This document shows, piece by piece, positions 8,206 through 18,700 of a DNA stretch of 64,000 bases. The notes beneath the pieces were generated by a model that saw nothing but the letters and a program-made list of their open reading frames with translations, had not been told where the DNA came from and did no database searches. The translations under genes were made by a program, and so were the position numbers. Source of the stretch: Amaricoccus solimangrovi (GTDB lineage Bacteria > Pseudomonadota > Alphaproteobacteria > Rhodobacterales > Rhodobacteraceae); NCBI RefSeq assembly GCF_006385685.1, contig NZ_VFRP01000007.1, forward strand, positions 151,984 through 215,983. Direction: 5' to 3'. Position 1 is the first letter of the stretch. Each line of letters begins with the position of its first letter.

Positions 8206-9912
8206 ATGTCCGCGCCGAACCTCGCCCCCATTCCCGAACTCTTCGTCTCCTACGAGAGCGCCGCGAAGCTCAAGCACGAGGCGGGCGAGCTTGTTTCCTG
8301 GGATCTCACCGCGCGCCAGGTCTGCGACCTCGAACTCCTGATGAACGGCGGGTTCAACCCGCTGAAGGGCTTCATGAGCGAGGCCGACTACAACGGCGTC
8401 GTCCGCGAAATGCGCCTCGCCGACGGCGGGCTCTGGCCGATGCCGATCACGCTCGACGTGTCGGAGGCCTTCGCCGAGAAGGTCGAGCCCGGCCAGGACA
8501 TCGCGCTGCGCGACGGCGAGGGCGTGATCCTCGGCATCATGTCGGTGACCGACAAGTGGGTTCCGAACAAGTCGGTCGAGGCCGAGGGCGTCTTCGGCGC
8601 CGACGACATCGCCCATCCGGCGGTCAACTACCTGCACCACCGCGCCGGCGCGGTCTATCTCGGCGGCCCGATCACCGGCATCCAGCAGCCGGTCCACTAC
8701 GATTTCCGCTCGCGCCGCGACACGCCGAACGAGCTGCGCGCCTATTTCCGCAAGCTCGGCTGGCGCAAGATCGTCGCCTTCCAGACCCGCAACCCGCTGC
8801 ACCGCGCGCACCAGGAACTGACCTTCCGCGCCGCGAGGGAAGCCGAGGCGAACCTGCTGATCCACCCGGTCGTCGGCATGACCAAGCCGGGTGACATCGA
8901 CCACTTCACGCGCGTGCGCTGCTACGAGGCGGTGCTCGACCAGTATCCCTCCTCGACCACCACGCTGTCGCTGCTCAATCTCGCGATGCGCATGGGCGGC
9001 CCGCGCGAGGCGGTCTGGCACGGCCTCATCCGCCGCAACCACGGCTGCACGCACATGATCGTCGGCCGCGACCACGCCGGCCCCGGCAAGAACAGCGCGG
9101 GCAAGGATTTCTACGACCCCTACGGCGCGCAGAAGCTCTTCGGCGAGAACGAGGCCGAGATCGGCGTCGAGATGGTCGACTTCAAGCAGATGGTCTACGT
9201 GCAGGAGAAGGCGCAGTACGAGCCGCGCGACGAGGTCGAGGAAGGCCAGACCATCCTCGACATCTCCGGCACCGAACTCCGCCGCCGCCTGCGCGAGGGG
9301 CTCGACATCCCCGACTGGTTCTCCTTCCCGGCCGTGGTGCAGGAACTGCGCCGCACCTCGCCGCCGCGCGCGGAACAGGGCTTCACCGTCTTCTTCACCG
9401 GCTTCTCCGGCTCGGGCAAGTCGACGATCGCGAACGCGCTCATGGTGAAGCTGATGGAGATGGGCGGGCGTCCGGTGACGCTGCTCGACGGCGACCTGGT
9501 GCGCAAGCATCTCTCCTCCGAGCTCGGCTTCTCGAAGGAGCACCGCGACATCAACATCCGCCGCATCGGCTATGTCGCCTCCGAGATCACCAAGAACGGC
9601 GGCATCGCGATCTGCGCGCCGATCGCGCCCTATTCCGCGACCCGCTCGGCGGTTCGCGAGATGATCGAGGCCTACGGCGCCTTCGTCGAGGTCCATGTCG
9701 CGACCACGATCGAGGAATGCGAGCGGCGCGACCGCAAGGGGCTCTACAAGCTCGCGCGCGAAGGCAAGATCAAGGAATTCACCGGTATCTCCGACCCCTA
9801 CGAGGAGCCGAAGGATCCCGAGGTCCGGCTCGAGACCGAGGGCAACGAGATCGACTACTGCGCGCAGCAGGTGATCCTGAAGCTCGAGAACATGGGGCTG
9901 ATCCGCGCCTGA
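8206..9912 (+). CDS. Bifunctional sulfate adenylyltransferase / adenylylsulfate kinase
   Basis: A 568-residue fusion. Residues 1-385 are a dissimilatory-type (Sat) ATP sulfurylase with QTRNPLHRAH (193-202) and GRDHAGPGK (from 287), which bind ATP and sulfate. Residues 390-568 are APS kinase (CysC) with the P-loop GFSGSGKS (399-406), DGDLVRKHLSSELGFS, and the CAPIAPY lid region. Together they turn sulfate and ATP into APS and then PAPS. Fused Sat-CysC is common in Rhodobacterales, in contrast to the CysDN system. It is monocistronic, with its own promoter and a strong terminator. With cysK 4 kb away it supports assimilatory sulfur metabolism. Confidence 0.95.
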   Translation: MSAPNLAPIPELFVSYESAAKLKHEAGELVSWDLTARQVCDLELLMNGGFNPLKGFMSEADYNGVVREMRLADGGLWPMPITLDVSEAFAEKVEPGQDIALRDGEGVILGIMSVTDKWVPNKSVEAEGVFGADDIAHPAVNYLHHRAGAVYLGGPITGIQQPVHYDFRSRRDTPNELRAYFRKLGWRKIVAFQTRNPLHRAHQELTFRAAREAEANLLIHPVVGMTKPGDIDHFTRVRCYEAVLDQYPSSTTTLSLLNLAMRMGGPREAVWHGLIRRNHGCTHMIVGRDHAGPGKNSAGKDFYDPYGAQKLFGENEAEIGVEMVDFKQMVYVQEKAQYEPRDEVEEGQTILDISGTELRRRLREGLDIPDWFSFPAVVQELRRTSPPRAEQGFTVFFTGFSGSGKSTIANALMVKLMEMGGRPVTLLDGDLVRKHLSSELGFSKEHRDINIRRIGYVASEITKNGGIAICAPIAPYSATRSAVREMIEAYGAFVEVHVATTIEECERRDRKGLYKLAREGKIKEFTGISDPYEEPKDPEVRLETEGNEIDYCAQQVILKLENMGLIRA

Positions 9913-9937
9913 GGCCGGCCGCTTCCCCAGATCCCGG

Positions 9938-9962
9938 ACGCCCCGCCCCTCCGGCGGGGCGT
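9938..9962 (+). terminator. Rho-independent terminator after sat-cysC
   Basis: A perfect 10-bp stem, ACGCCCCGCC pairing with GGCGGGGCGT around a CCTCC loop, begins 26 bp after the stop codon and is followed by TCGCATTT. Confidence 0.7.
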
Positions 9963-10041
9963 TCGCATTTCCCGTCGGCGCCTCTTGACCTCGCCCGCCC
10001 CGCGCCGACATTCGGGCGGAAGCGAACCGGAGGAAGAGGCG

Positions 10042-10449
10042 ATGACAGCCGAGACCAGAACCTACAGGGTGACGCGTTCCGAGGAGGAATGGCGCCGGAT
10101 GCTCACGCCCGAGCAATACGCGGTGATGCGCGGCCATGGCACCGAACGCCCGGGAAGCTGCGCGCTCCTCGCCGAGAAGCGCCCCGGCACCTTCGCCTGC
10201 GCCGGCTGCGGCGCGCCGCTCTTCGAGGGGCGGGACAAGTTCGAGAGCGGCACCGGCTGGCCGAGCTTCAACGAGCCGCTCGCGGACGCCGTCGAGACCG
10301 AGACCGACCGGAGCCACGGCATGCTCCGGACCGAGGTGCATTGCGCCACCTGCGGCAGCCATCTCGGGCATGTCTTTCCCGACGGGCCGCCGCCGACCGG
10401 GCTGCGCTACTGCATCAATGGCGTGGCGATGGATTTCGTCCCGGCGTGA
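10042..10449 (+). CDS. msrB: Peptide-methionine (R)-S-oxide reductase
   Basis: The 135-residue product reduces the R-sulfoxide of oxidised methionine in proteins. It has the SelR fold signature GTGWPSF and the catalytic cysteine C124 in RYCINGVAM. Two zinc-binding pairs are present: C53/C56 (CAGC) and C101/C104 (CATC). The start at MTAETRT follows a GGAAGAGG ribosome-binding site; the open frame extends upstream without support. It is a stand-alone gene after a terminator, directly followed by a gene-specific hairpin and the first copy of the dispersed repeat. The role in oxidative stress fits the surrounding chrR/phr/cysK genes. Confidence 0.95.
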   Translation: MTAETRTYRVTRSEEEWRRMLTPEQYAVMRGHGTERPGSCALLAEKRPGTFACAGCGAPLFEGRDKFESGTGWPSFNEPLADAVETETDRSHGMLRTEVHCATCGSHLGHVFPDGPPPTGLRYCINGVAMDFVPA

Positions 10450-10460
10450 GTGCGGGCGAT

Positions 10461-10478
10461 CCGGGGCCTTTGCCCCGG
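10461..10478 (+). terminator. Hairpin immediately downstream of msrB
   Basis: CCGGGGC and GCCCCGG form a 7-bp stem with a CTTT loop, starting 12 bp after the msrB stop. No T-run follows directly, but the adjoining repeat starts 6 bp later with its own terminator-like hairpin and a T5 tract. The cfa gene has a different hairpin in the same position before the second repeat copy. Confidence 0.45.
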
Positions 10479-10483
10479 ACCGC

Positions 10484-10738
10484 GCGGAGCGGCCCTTTGG
10501 CCGCGAGTCCTTTTTCTCCCCGCCTGTTGGCGGGGCCCCTCGTCCCGGCCCGTTGGCCGGGACGGACTGCCCGATAGATTTCATGCCCATATGAAACATG
10601 GGAAGAAGCGAGCATCGAAGGCGCGCCCGGCGGGGCGAAGAGCCGGCGGGTTGCCACGGGCGAAGGTCGCGGAGCGCGCCGCGGGCGGGGCCTTGCCAGC
10701 AGCGCGGCGCCCGACGCGGCGCCACCGCCCGGAGGGCC
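10484..10738 (+). repeat. Dispersed structured intergenic repeat, copy A (downstream of msrB)
   Basis: About 255 bp closely matching 49463-49718 in the same orientation. The first 127 nt (10484-10610) align without gaps with only two differences; the remainder matches in blocks with small gaps. The core holds four successive hairpins: 10489-10504 (GCGGCC stem) followed by T5 at 10511-10515; 10518-10535 (CCCCGCC stem, TGTT loop); 10542-10563 (9-bp stem, CGTT loop); and 10579-10596 (TTTCAT/ATGAAA). It fills the whole gap between msrB and the convergent rfbA. There is no convincing protein: open frames exist on both strands without a start or ribosome-binding site supporting them. It may be a mobile intergenic element of REP/RUP type or a terminator/stability element. 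Confidence 0.8.
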
Positions 10739-10742
10739 CTTC

Positions 10743-11621
10743 TCAGGCGCCGTCGGCGACGCGGACCAGGTACCTGCCGTATTCGGTCTTGAGATAGGGC
10801 GCGGCCAGCGCGCGCAGTTCGTCCGCGCTGATCCAGCCCTGGGCGAAGGCGATCTCCTCCGGGCAGCCCATCTTCAGGTTCTGCCGGTCCTCGATCGTGC
10901 GCACGAAATTGCCCGCCTCGAGCAGGCTCGCATGCGTGCCGGTGTCGAGCCAGGCATAGCCGCGCCCCATCCGCTCGACATTGAGCAGCCCCTCGGCGCG
11001 GTAGGAATTCAGGAGCTCGGTGATCTCGAGCTCGCCCCGCGGGCTCGGCCGCACCTTCGCCGCGCGCGCGGGCGCCGAGCCGTCCAGCACGTAGATCCCG
11101 GTCACCGCGAAGTTCGACCGGGGCTTCTCGGGCTTCTCCTCGATCGAGAGCACCCGGCCCTCGGCGTCGAAATCGACCACGCCGTAGCGTTCCGGATCGG
11201 AGACGCGGTAGCCGAAGACCGTGCCCCCCTCGGCCCGGCCCGCCGCCGAGCGCAGCAGTTCGGGCAGGCCGTGGCCGAAGAAGATGTTGTCGCCGAGCAC
11301 CATGGTCGAGGCCGCGCCGCCGAGGAACTCCTCGGTCAGCACATAGGCCTGGGCGAGCCCCTCGGGTCTGGGCTGCGTCACATAGGTGAAGGACATGTTC
11401 CACTGCGAGCCGTCGTGGAGCAGCCGGCGGAACTGGTCCTGGTCGGCGGGCGTGGTGATGATCGCGATCTCCCTCAGCCCCGCCAGCATCAGCACCGACA
11501 GCGGATAGTAGATCATCGGCTTGTCGTAGAGCGGCAGCAGCTGCTTCGAGAGCGAATGGGTGATCGGATAGAGACGGGTGCCGGAACCGCCGGCCAGAAC
11601 GATGCCCTTGCGGGAACTCAT
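10743..11621 (-). CDS. rfbA: Glucose-1-phosphate thymidylyltransferase
   Basis: A 292-residue nucleotidyltransferase making dTDP-glucose from dTTP and glucose-1-phosphate, the first step of dTDP-L-rhamnose synthesis. It shows the catalytic loop GIVLAGGSGTRLYPIT at residues 6-21, the lysine in EEKPEKP, and the TGIYVLDG and AWLDTGTHASLLEAGNFV signatures. It is the last gene of rfbB-rfbD-rfbA; its ATG overlaps the rfbD stop by 4 bp. dTDP-rhamnose feeds lipopolysaccharide or exopolysaccharide. Confidence 0.95.
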   Translation of the reverse strand: MSSRKGIVLAGGSGTRLYPITHSLSKQLLPLYDKPMIYYPLSVLMLAGLREIAIITTPADQDQFRRLLHDGSQWNMSFTYVTQPRPEGLAQAYVLTEEFLGGAASTMVLGDNIFFGHGLPELLRSAAGRAEGGTVFGYRVSDPERYGVVDFDAEGRVLSIEEKPEKPRSNFAVTGIYVLDGSAPARAAKVRPSPRGELEITELLNSYRAEGLLNVERMGRGYAWLDTGTHASLLEAGNFVRTIEDRQNLKMGCPEEIAFAQGWISADELRALAAPYLKTEYGRYLVRVADGA

Positions 11622-12490
11622 GAAACCTCTTCCTTCGAAAGCTCGGCGACGACGCGGTCGAGCCCCGCGCGCCAGTCGGGCTGGGCGATGCCGAAGACGC
11701 GGGCGATCCTGCCGCAGTCGAGCACCGAATTCGCCGGGCGCCGCGCCGGGGTCGGCCAGTCGGCGGTCGCGATCGGCGTCACGCGGGGCCGCCGCTCCCA
11801 GCCGGCGGCGGCGAAGATCGCCTCGGCGAATTCGGCCCAGCTGACCGCGGGCGCGCCCGCGAAATGGTAGATCCCCGGCGCGCCCGCGCCGTCGCGGCGC
11901 GCCCGCGCGATGGTCCAGAGCGCCCTGGCGATGTCGCGCGCCGGCGTCGGGCCGCCGCGCTGGTCGCCCACGACGCGCATCTCCTCGCGCGCGCGGCCGT
12001 GGCGCAGCATCGTCTTCACGAAATTGCCGCCATGGCTCGAGAAGACCCAGGCCGTGCGCAGGATGACCGCGTCGCCGCCCGCCGCCAGCACCGCCTCCTC
12101 GCCCGCCCGCTTGCTCGCGCCATAGACGCCGAGCGGCCCGGTCGGGTCGTCCTCGCGCCAGGGGCGGCCGGGGGCGCCGTCGAAGACATAGTCGGTCGAG
12201 ACATGCAGGAAGGGCACGCCCTTCGCCGCCGCCGCCCGCGCCATCGCACCGGGGGCGGCGGCGTTGATCGCCCGGGCGCGTTCCGGCTCCGCCTCGGCCC
12301 GGTCGACGGCGGTATGGGCGGCGGCGTTGATCACCACCTCGGCGTCGCTTTCCGCGATCCGCGCCGCGCAGGCGGCCGCGTCGGAGAGGTCGGCCGCGGC
12401 GCGGTCGAGCACGGTCAGCCGCGCCCCCCCGGCGGTGCGCGCGAGTTCGCGGGCGACCTGCCCGGTCGCGCCGAAGATCAGCGCCCGCAT
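11618..12490 (-). CDS. rfbD: dTDP-4-dehydrorhamnose reductase
   Basis: A 290-residue extended short-chain dehydrogenase performing the final NAD(P)H-dependent reduction to dTDP-L-rhamnose. The nucleotide-binding motif is FGATGQVA (6-13); HVSTDYVFDG and the catalytic YGASKRAGE (Tyr-x3-Lys) follow, and RTAWVFSSHGGNFVKTM is typical of RmlD. The start is the ATG in the TGATG junction with rfbB (1-bp overlap), and the stop overlaps rfbA by 4 bp, so the three genes are translationally coupled. Confidence 0.95.
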   Translation of the reverse strand: MRALIFGATGQVARELARTAGGARLTVLDRAAADLSDAAACAARIAESDAEVVINAAAHTAVDRAEAEPERARAINAAAPGAMARAAAAKGVPFLHVSTDYVFDGAPGRPWREDDPTGPLGVYGASKRAGEEAVLAAGGDAVILRTAWVFSSHGGNFVKTMLRHGRAREEMRVVGDQRGGPTPARDIARALWTIARARRDGAGAPGIYHFAGAPAVSWAEFAEAIFAAAGWERRPRVTPIATADWPTPARRPANSVLDCGRIARVFGIAQPDWRAGLDRVVAELSKEEVS

Positions 12491-13542
12491 CAGCCGGCGG
12501 CCTTCAGGCCGAGCCGTTCGAGCTTGTAGCCGCGTTCCTGGATCGCCTGCCACCAGGGGCGGTTCTCGAGATACCAGGCCACCGTGCGCTTGAGCCCCTC
12601 GTCGAGCGTGACCGAGGGCCGCCAGCCGAGCTCGGCCCGGATCTTCGAGGCGTCGATCGCATAGCGCAGGTCGTGGCCGGGGCGGTCCTTCACGAAGGTG
12701 ATGAGCCGCTCGCGCGGCGCGCCGGCCGGGTCCATCTCGTCCATCAGCGCGCAGATCCGGCGCACGATCTCGATGTTCGTCGCCTCCGCGTCGCCGCCGA
12801 TGTTGTAGCTCTCCCCGATCCGGCCCTTCGTCACCACCGTCAGCAGCGCCTCGGCGTGGTCCTCGACATAGAGCCAGTCGCGCACGTTGATCCCCTGGCC
12901 GTAGACCGGGATCTCGCGCCCGGCGAGCGCGTTCAGGATCACGACAGGGATGAGCTTCTCTGGGAAGTGGTACGGCCCGTAGTTGTTCGAGCAGTTCGAG
13001 AGCACGACCGGCAGGCCGTAGGTCTCGCCCCAGGCCCGCGCGAGATGGTCGCTCGCCGCCTTGGAGGCGGAATAGGGCGAGTTCGGCGCGTAGGGCGTCG
13101 TCTCGGTGAACTTGCCCGTCTCCCCGAGCGTGCCGAACACCTCGTCGGTCGAGATGTGGTGGAAGCGGAAGTCCCGCCCGGCCCTGTCGCGGCTCCCGCC
13201 CCAGTAGCTCCGCGCCGCCTCGAGCAGCGTGTAGGTGCCGGTGATGTTGGTGTCGATGAAGGCCGCCGGCCCGTCGATCGAGCGGTCGACATGGCTCTCC
13301 GCGGCGAGATGCATCACCGCGTCGGGTTCGTGCGCGGCGAAGACGCGGTCGAGCGCGGCGCGGTCGCGGATGTCGACATGTTCGAAGGCGTAGCGCCCGT
13401 TCGACGCCACCGCGTCGAGATTGGCGGGATTGGCCGCGTAGGTCAGCGCGTCGACATTGACGACGGCGTGGCCCGCCGCGATCGCCCGGCGGACCACCGC
13501 CGAACCGATGAAACCCGCGCCGCCGGTCACCAGCAACTTCAT
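12490..13542 (-). CDS. rfbB: dTDP-glucose 4,6-dehydratase
   Basis: A 350-residue NAD-dependent dehydratase converting dTDP-glucose to dTDP-4-keto-6-deoxyglucose. It has TGGAGFIG at residues 6-13, [24 protein letters not shown] with catalytic Asp/Glu, [10 protein letters not shown] (Tyr-x3-Lys) and [14 protein letters not shown]. The open frame continues upstream for about 2 kb, but MKLLVTGG is the obvious start. It is first in the operon and divergent from tamA. The epimerase rfbC, needed between RfbB and RfbD, is absent from this window. Confidence 0.96.
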   Translation of the reverse strand: MKLLVTGGAGFIGSAVVRRAIAAGHAVVNVDALTYAANPANLDAVASNGRYAFEHVDIRDRAALDRVFAAHEPDAVMHLAAESHVDRSIDGPAAFIDTNITGTYTLLEAARSYWGGSRDRAGRDFRFHHISTDEVFGTLGETGKFTETTPYAPNSPYSASKAASDHLARAWGETYGLPVVLSNCSNNYGPYHFPEKLIPVVILNALAGREIPVYGQGINVRDWLYVEDHAEALLTVVTKGRIGESYNIGGDAEATNIEIVRRICALMDEMDPAGAPRERLITFVKDRPGHDLRYAIDASKIRAELGWRPSVTLDEGLKRTVAWYLENRPWWQAIQERGYKLERLGLKAAG

Positions 13543-13702
13543 GACAAACTCCAGACTCGATACCGGGCGCCGCCCCCGTCGCCGCGGAAGCGAAGATGCC
13601 CCCGTATCCCCCGGGGTGCAAGCGCCGCGGGGGGTCCGGTCCGCCGGGCGTTGCCATTTTGCAGAAGGAAGCGAAACAATTCCATGGGAGGGCGCGTTGG
13701 GG

Positions 13703-13730
13703 TTGAGGGTCCGGGGGATTTCTCTAGTCT
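13703..13730 (+). promoter_or_regulatory. Candidate promoter for tamA-tamB
   Basis: TTGAGG and TAGTCT are separated by 16 nt in the divergent region between rfbB and tamA, giving an expected leader of about 50 nt. Confidence 0.4.
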
Positions 13731-13788
13731 CTCCGGTTAGCGGGCCGTTAACAAGAAACTGACTCGAGAGCAGGAGCAGGGAGAACCC

Positions 13789-15708
13789 ATGATCGCGTCG
13801 CGCTGTGGCGGCCTCGTCGCCGGACTCCTCATGGGCGCCGCGGTGATCGTGCCTGGTCCGGCCGCCGCCTTCTCCATCTTCGGCTTCCATCTCTGGGGCG
13901 AGGAAGAGAATCCGGACCGCGTCGACGTGATCGACCCGCTCGACTATACCGCCACGCTCACCGTGACGGGCGATACCGATCTCGAAGGCACGGTCGAGAA
14001 GGCCTCCGCGCTCTATGCGAACCGGGAGCAGCCGGCCTCGGGCCGCGCCGGGCTGCTGTCGCGGGCCAAGGCGGATTACCGCCGGATCCTCGGCGCGCTC
14101 TACGAGGCGGGCTATTACGGCCCCTCGATCAGCATCCTCGTCGCGGGCCACGAGGCGGCGGATCTCTCGCTCGCGGTCGACCTGCCGGCGAAGGTGCCGG
14201 TGGCGATCGCGGTCGATACCGGGCCGAAGTTCGACTTCGGCCAGCTCACCGTCGTCAACCCGCCGCCGCCGATGGACACCCGGCGCCAGCGCCTGACCAC
14301 GCCGGCCTCGCTCGGCTTCCAGCCGGGAGAGACGGCCGAGGCCGGCGCGATCGGCAAGACCTCCGACCTCGCCATCGCCCACTGGCGCATGCGCGGCCAT
14401 GCGAAGGCGGCGGAGACCGGGCGCGAGGTCGTCGCGGACCATCCCGCGAGCCAGCTCGACGTCGCGCTGACCTTCGACCCGGGCCGCGAGGCGCGCTACG
14501 GCCCGACGAGCGTGGTCGGCGCGACGCGCACCGACCCGGAATTCATCAGGTTCATGACCGATCTCGACGAGGGCGACCGGTTCGATTCGACCGAGATCGC
14601 GCGCTCGCAGGCGCGGCTCGGCCGGCTCGGCATCTTCCGCTCGATGCGGATCGAGGAGGCCGACGAGATCGCGCCCGACGGCACGCTGCCGATGACGGTG
14701 CGCGTCCAGGACCGCAAGCCGCGCTCGCTCGGCTTCGGCGGCACCTATTCGACCATCGACGGGCTCGGGCTCGAGGCCTACTGGATGCACCGCAACCTCT
14801 GGGGCCATGGCGAGCGGCTCCGCTTCGACGCGAGCATCGAGGGGCTGCTCGAACAGCTCGACCCGGCCGATTACGACTACAACGTCGGCGTCACCTTCAC
14901 CAAGCCCGGCGTCTACAGTCCCGACACCGATTTCGTGACCGGGCTCGCGGCGAAGCAGCTCGATTACGACACCTATCGCGAGACCTCGCTCAGCGGCAAC
15001 ATCGGCTTCTCGCAGCAGTTCGGCGACCGGCTGACCGGCGATCTTTCCGCCTTCTTCTCGAAGGCGCGGTTCGAGGACATCTACGGCACCCGGAACTTCT
15101 TCACCCTCGGCGCGCTCGGCAACCTCACCTACGACATCCGCAACGACCCGCTCGATGCCACGCGCGGCTATTTCATCCAGGCCTCGCTCCAGCCGTTCTA
15201 CGAATTCGAATACGGCAATCCGGCGGTGCGGGGCACGCTCGAGGGGCGCTACTACTATTCCCTCGTCGGGCTCGACACGCTCGTGCTCGCGGGCCGGGTC
15301 AAGGTCGGCAGCTACTACGGCCCCGGCGCGGCCGAGAGCCCGCCGGACCTGCTCTTCTTCGCCGGTGGCGGCGGCTCGGTCCGGGGCTACGCCTACCGCT
15401 CGATCGGCGTGACGACGACGGTCGACGGCGAGGAGGGCACGATCGGCGGCCGGGGCCTCTTCGAGGGATCGGGCGAGGCGCGCTACCGCATCAGCGAGAG
15501 CTTCGGCGCCGTCGCCTTCACCGACGTCGGCTTCGTCACCGCCGATCCGCGCTTCTCCGGCGAGCATGACACCAAGATCGGCGTCGGCGCCGGCTTCCGG
15601 TACTTCTCCCCCATCGGCCCGCTCCGCGTCGATCTCGCCACGCCGCTCGAACCCGAGGCGGGGGATTCGCGGATCGCGCTCTACATCGGCATCGGCCAGG
15701 CCTTCTGA
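13789..15708 (+). CDS. tamA: Outer-membrane assembly protein TamA (Omp85/BamA superfamily)
   Basis: A 639-residue outer-membrane protein: signal peptide (1-27, ending PAAAF), three POTRA-like periplasmic domains (about 50-300), then a 16-strand beta-barrel. The Omp85 loop-6 motif VRGY lies at 531-534 in [13 protein letters not shown], and the chain ends in phenylalanine as barrel proteins do. With TamB it forms the translocation and assembly module spanning the periplasm, linked to autotransporter insertion and phospholipid transport. tamB begins 14 bp downstream. The ATG is preceded by AGGGAGA. Confidence 0.93.
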   Translation: MIASRCGGLVAGLLMGAAVIVPGPAAAFSIFGFHLWGEEENPDRVDVIDPLDYTATLTVTGDTDLEGTVEKASALYANREQPASGRAGLLSRAKADYRRILGALYEAGYYGPSISILVAGHEAADLSLAVDLPAKVPVAIAVDTGPKFDFGQLTVVNPPPPMDTRRQRLTTPASLGFQPGETAEAGAIGKTSDLAIAHWRMRGHAKAAETGREVVADHPASQLDVALTFDPGREARYGPTSVVGATRTDPEFIRFMTDLDEGDRFDSTEIARSQARLGRLGIFRSMRIEEADEIAPDGTLPMTVRVQDRKPRSLGFGGTYSTIDGLGLEAYWMHRNLWGHGERLRFDASIEGLLEQLDPADYDYNVGVTFTKPGVYSPDTDFVTGLAAKQLDYDTYRETSLSGNIGFSQQFGDRLTGDLSAFFSKARFEDIYGTRNFFTLGALGNLTYDIRNDPLDATRGYFIQASLQPFYEFEYGNPAVRGTLEGRYYYSLVGLDTLVLAGRVKVGSYYGPGAAESPPDLLFFAGGGGSVRGYAYRSIGVTTTVDGEEGTIGGRGLFEGSGEARYRISESFGAVAFTDVGFVTADPRFSGEHDTKIGVGAGFRYFSPIGPLRVDLATPLEPEAGDSRIALYIGIGQAF

Positions 15709-15722
15709 TTGGAGAAAGCCAC

Positions 15723-18700
15723 GTGAAACGGCTGCTCGCGCTCATCGCCCTTCTCAGCTTCTGCGGACTCGCCGCCCTGGCCCAGTCCGAGGGCGACGAG
15801 AACGACAACGGCTTCCTGATCAACATGCTGCAGAACCAGCTCTCGGGACCGGGGCGGCAGATCCGCGTCTCCGGCGTCAGCGGGCTGCTCTCCTCGCAGG
15901 CGCGCATCGAGGAGGTCACCGTTTCCGACGACAAGGGCGCCTGGCTGACGCTCCACAACGTCGCGCTCGACTGGACGCGCTCCTCGCTGCTGCTCGGCCG
16001 GGTCAACATCAACCGGCTCGCCGCCGACGAGATCGACCTCGCCCGCCGCCCCGAGATCCCGCCGACGCCGGTGCTCGAACAGACCGAGGCGAAGCCGTTC
16101 CAGGTGCCGGAACTGCCGGTCCGGATCCGGCTGCAGGAGCTTGCGATCGCGCGCTTCTCGCTCGGGGAGCCGGTGGCGGGCGTGGCGGCGGAGCTTTCCG
16201 TCAACGGCAGCCTGAACCTCGCCGGCGGCGCGCTCGACACCACGCTCGCCGCGAAGCGGCTCGACCCGCCGGGCGGCACGCTCGACCTCCGGGCGAGCTT
16301 CGCGAACGACACGCGCCAGCTCGGCCTCGACCTGCATCTCCAGGAACCCCAGGGCGGGCTCGTCTCGACGCTCCTCGACATCGAGAACCAGCCGCCGATC
16401 GACCTGCGCCTGACCGGCGACGGGCCGCTCGACAACGTCGACATCCGCCTCGCGCTCGACGCGGCGGGCGAGCGGCTCGCCGAGGGCACGCTGGCGCTGC
16501 GCGGAAGCGACGAGGGGCTCGGCTTCAAGGCCGATTTCAAGGGCGCCATCTCGCCGCTCGTCCCCGCCCCCTATCGCGAATTCTTCGCCGGCGAGACGGT
16601 GCTGAGCGCGAACGGCCTGCGCCGGAAGGAAGGCGGCACCCGGCTCGACGCGCTCTCGCTCCAGGGCGCGGTCCTCTCGCTTCAGGGCAGTTTCGACACG
16701 ACCGCCGACGGCTTCCCGCGCTCGGTCGATCTCACCGGCTCGCTCGGCGATCCGAAGGCGGCGCCGGTCACGCTGCCGGTGCCGGGCGGCGCCACCACGC
16801 TCAACTCCGCGCGGCTCTACCTCTCCTACGGCCAGCAGACGCGCTGGAACGGCCTCGTCGTGCTCGACCGTCTCGCCGCGCGCGGCATCGAGATGGAGGA
16901 CGTGACGCTCGACATGGGCGGGCTCGCGGAGAATATCGAGGATCCGGCGAAGCGCTCCGTCACCCTCGCGCTGCAGGGACTCGCGACCGGCGTCACCGCC
17001 CGGGATCCCGCGGTCGCCCAGGCGATCGGCGACCGGTTCGACCTCTTCGCCGACGCGGCCATGCCCGCGGGCGGGCCGGTCGAGGTGCGCCAGCTCCAGC
17101 TCTCGGGCACCGGCCTCTCGATCTTCTCCTCCGGCACGCTCAGGGACTGGGTCTATGACGGGCGCAATTCGGTCCGGGTCGACGACCTCGCGCCGCTCGG
17201 CGCGCTCGCCGGCCGCGACCTCGGCGGCGCGGTGGATCTCGACGCGAACGGCTCCGTGAGCCCGCTCAGCGGCGGCTTCGACCTCACGCTCGCCGGGACC
17301 GCGACCGACGTGACGATCGGCGATCCGCGGGTTGACGCGCTGATGGCGGGCGAGACGACGCTCGAAGGCCGCGCGGTGCGCGACCAGAACGGCATCCGGA
17401 CCGAGGGGCTCCGGATCGGCAACGCGCAGTTCTCCGTCGCCTCCGACGGCCGCGTCTCGTCGAGCAGCACCGATTTCACCTTCGACGCGCGCGTGGCCGA
17501 CCTCGGCCTGGTCGACCCCCGGCTCGGCGGCGAACTGACCGCCTCGGGCACGGCCAAGGGCACGGGCGGCGAGATCGGCGTCGATTTCGACGCCCGCGTC
17601 CCCGAGGGCAAGCTGATGGACCGGCCGCTCACCGGCGCCGATCTCGGCTTCACCGGCACGCTCGCCGGGTTCGGCGGCCCGGGGATGACGGTCCGGGGCG
17701 ACATCCGGGGCGGCGGCGAATTCGACGGCCAGAGCCTCGCGCTCGCCGGCAACATCGACACGACCGGCGGCCAGCAGGAGATCAGCGGCCTGCGCGTCGC
17801 GGTCGGCCCCAACACCGTCGCGGGCGATCTCACCCGCGCCCGGGACGGGCTTCTCACCGGGAAACTGGCGGTCCGCGCGCCCGACATCGCGCCGATCGCC
17901 GCCCTCGCCCTCACCGAGGGCTCGGGCTCGATCGAGGCCGATCTCGCCTTCGCACCCGAGAACGGGAAACAGGGCGTCGACGTCTCCGCCAATGGCCGCG
18001 ACATCGTCGTGGCGGGCAATGCGATCGAGAGCCTCGAGCTCGACGCGGCCATTTCCGACGCGCTCGGCGTGCCGCTGGTGAACGGGACGCTCGCCGCGCG
18101 CTCGATCCGCGCCGGGGGGCTCGAGATCGCCTCGGTCGATGCGAAGGCGGAGCAGGCGGGCGAGAACCGGATGACCTTCTCCGCCGACAGCCGGCTCGCG
18201 ATCGGCACGCTGATCGACACGACCGGCGCGGTCGAGCAGCTCGAACCCGGCATCGCCGTCACGCTCGACACGCTGCGCCTGCGCCAGGATCCGCGGATCG
18301 CGACGCTGACCGCGCCCGCGACGATCACCGTGAAGGACGGCGCGACCACGCTGACCCCCCTCAAGCTCGATTTCGGCACCGGCAGCCTCAGCGCGCAGGG
18401 CACCATCGCGGATACGTTCGACCTCGACGTGGTGCTCGACGCGCTGCCGCTCGACATCGCGAACGCGATCGCGCCGGCGCTTGGCGCGGCGGGCGAGATC
18501 ACCGGCACCGCGCGCGTCACCGGCGCGCGCGCCGCGCCGGACGTCGATTTCGACGTCGCCGCCTCCGGTCTCGGCGTCGCGGCGACGCGGAACGCCGGCG
18601 TGCCGCCGCTCGCGCTCACCGCCACCGGCGCGACCGAGAACGGCCGGCTCGGCCTCGACGCCGCCGCCAGCGCGCCGAACGGGCTCGACCTCCGCGTGAC

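Noticed and set aside
10415..10657. Protein encoded by the minus strand of the dispersed repeat (conserved ASSHVSYGHEIYRAVRPGQ segment)
   Set aside because: The same peptide appears in copy B only because the DNA is nearly identical; there is no ribosome-binding site, and the two differences fit structure better than coding constraint.
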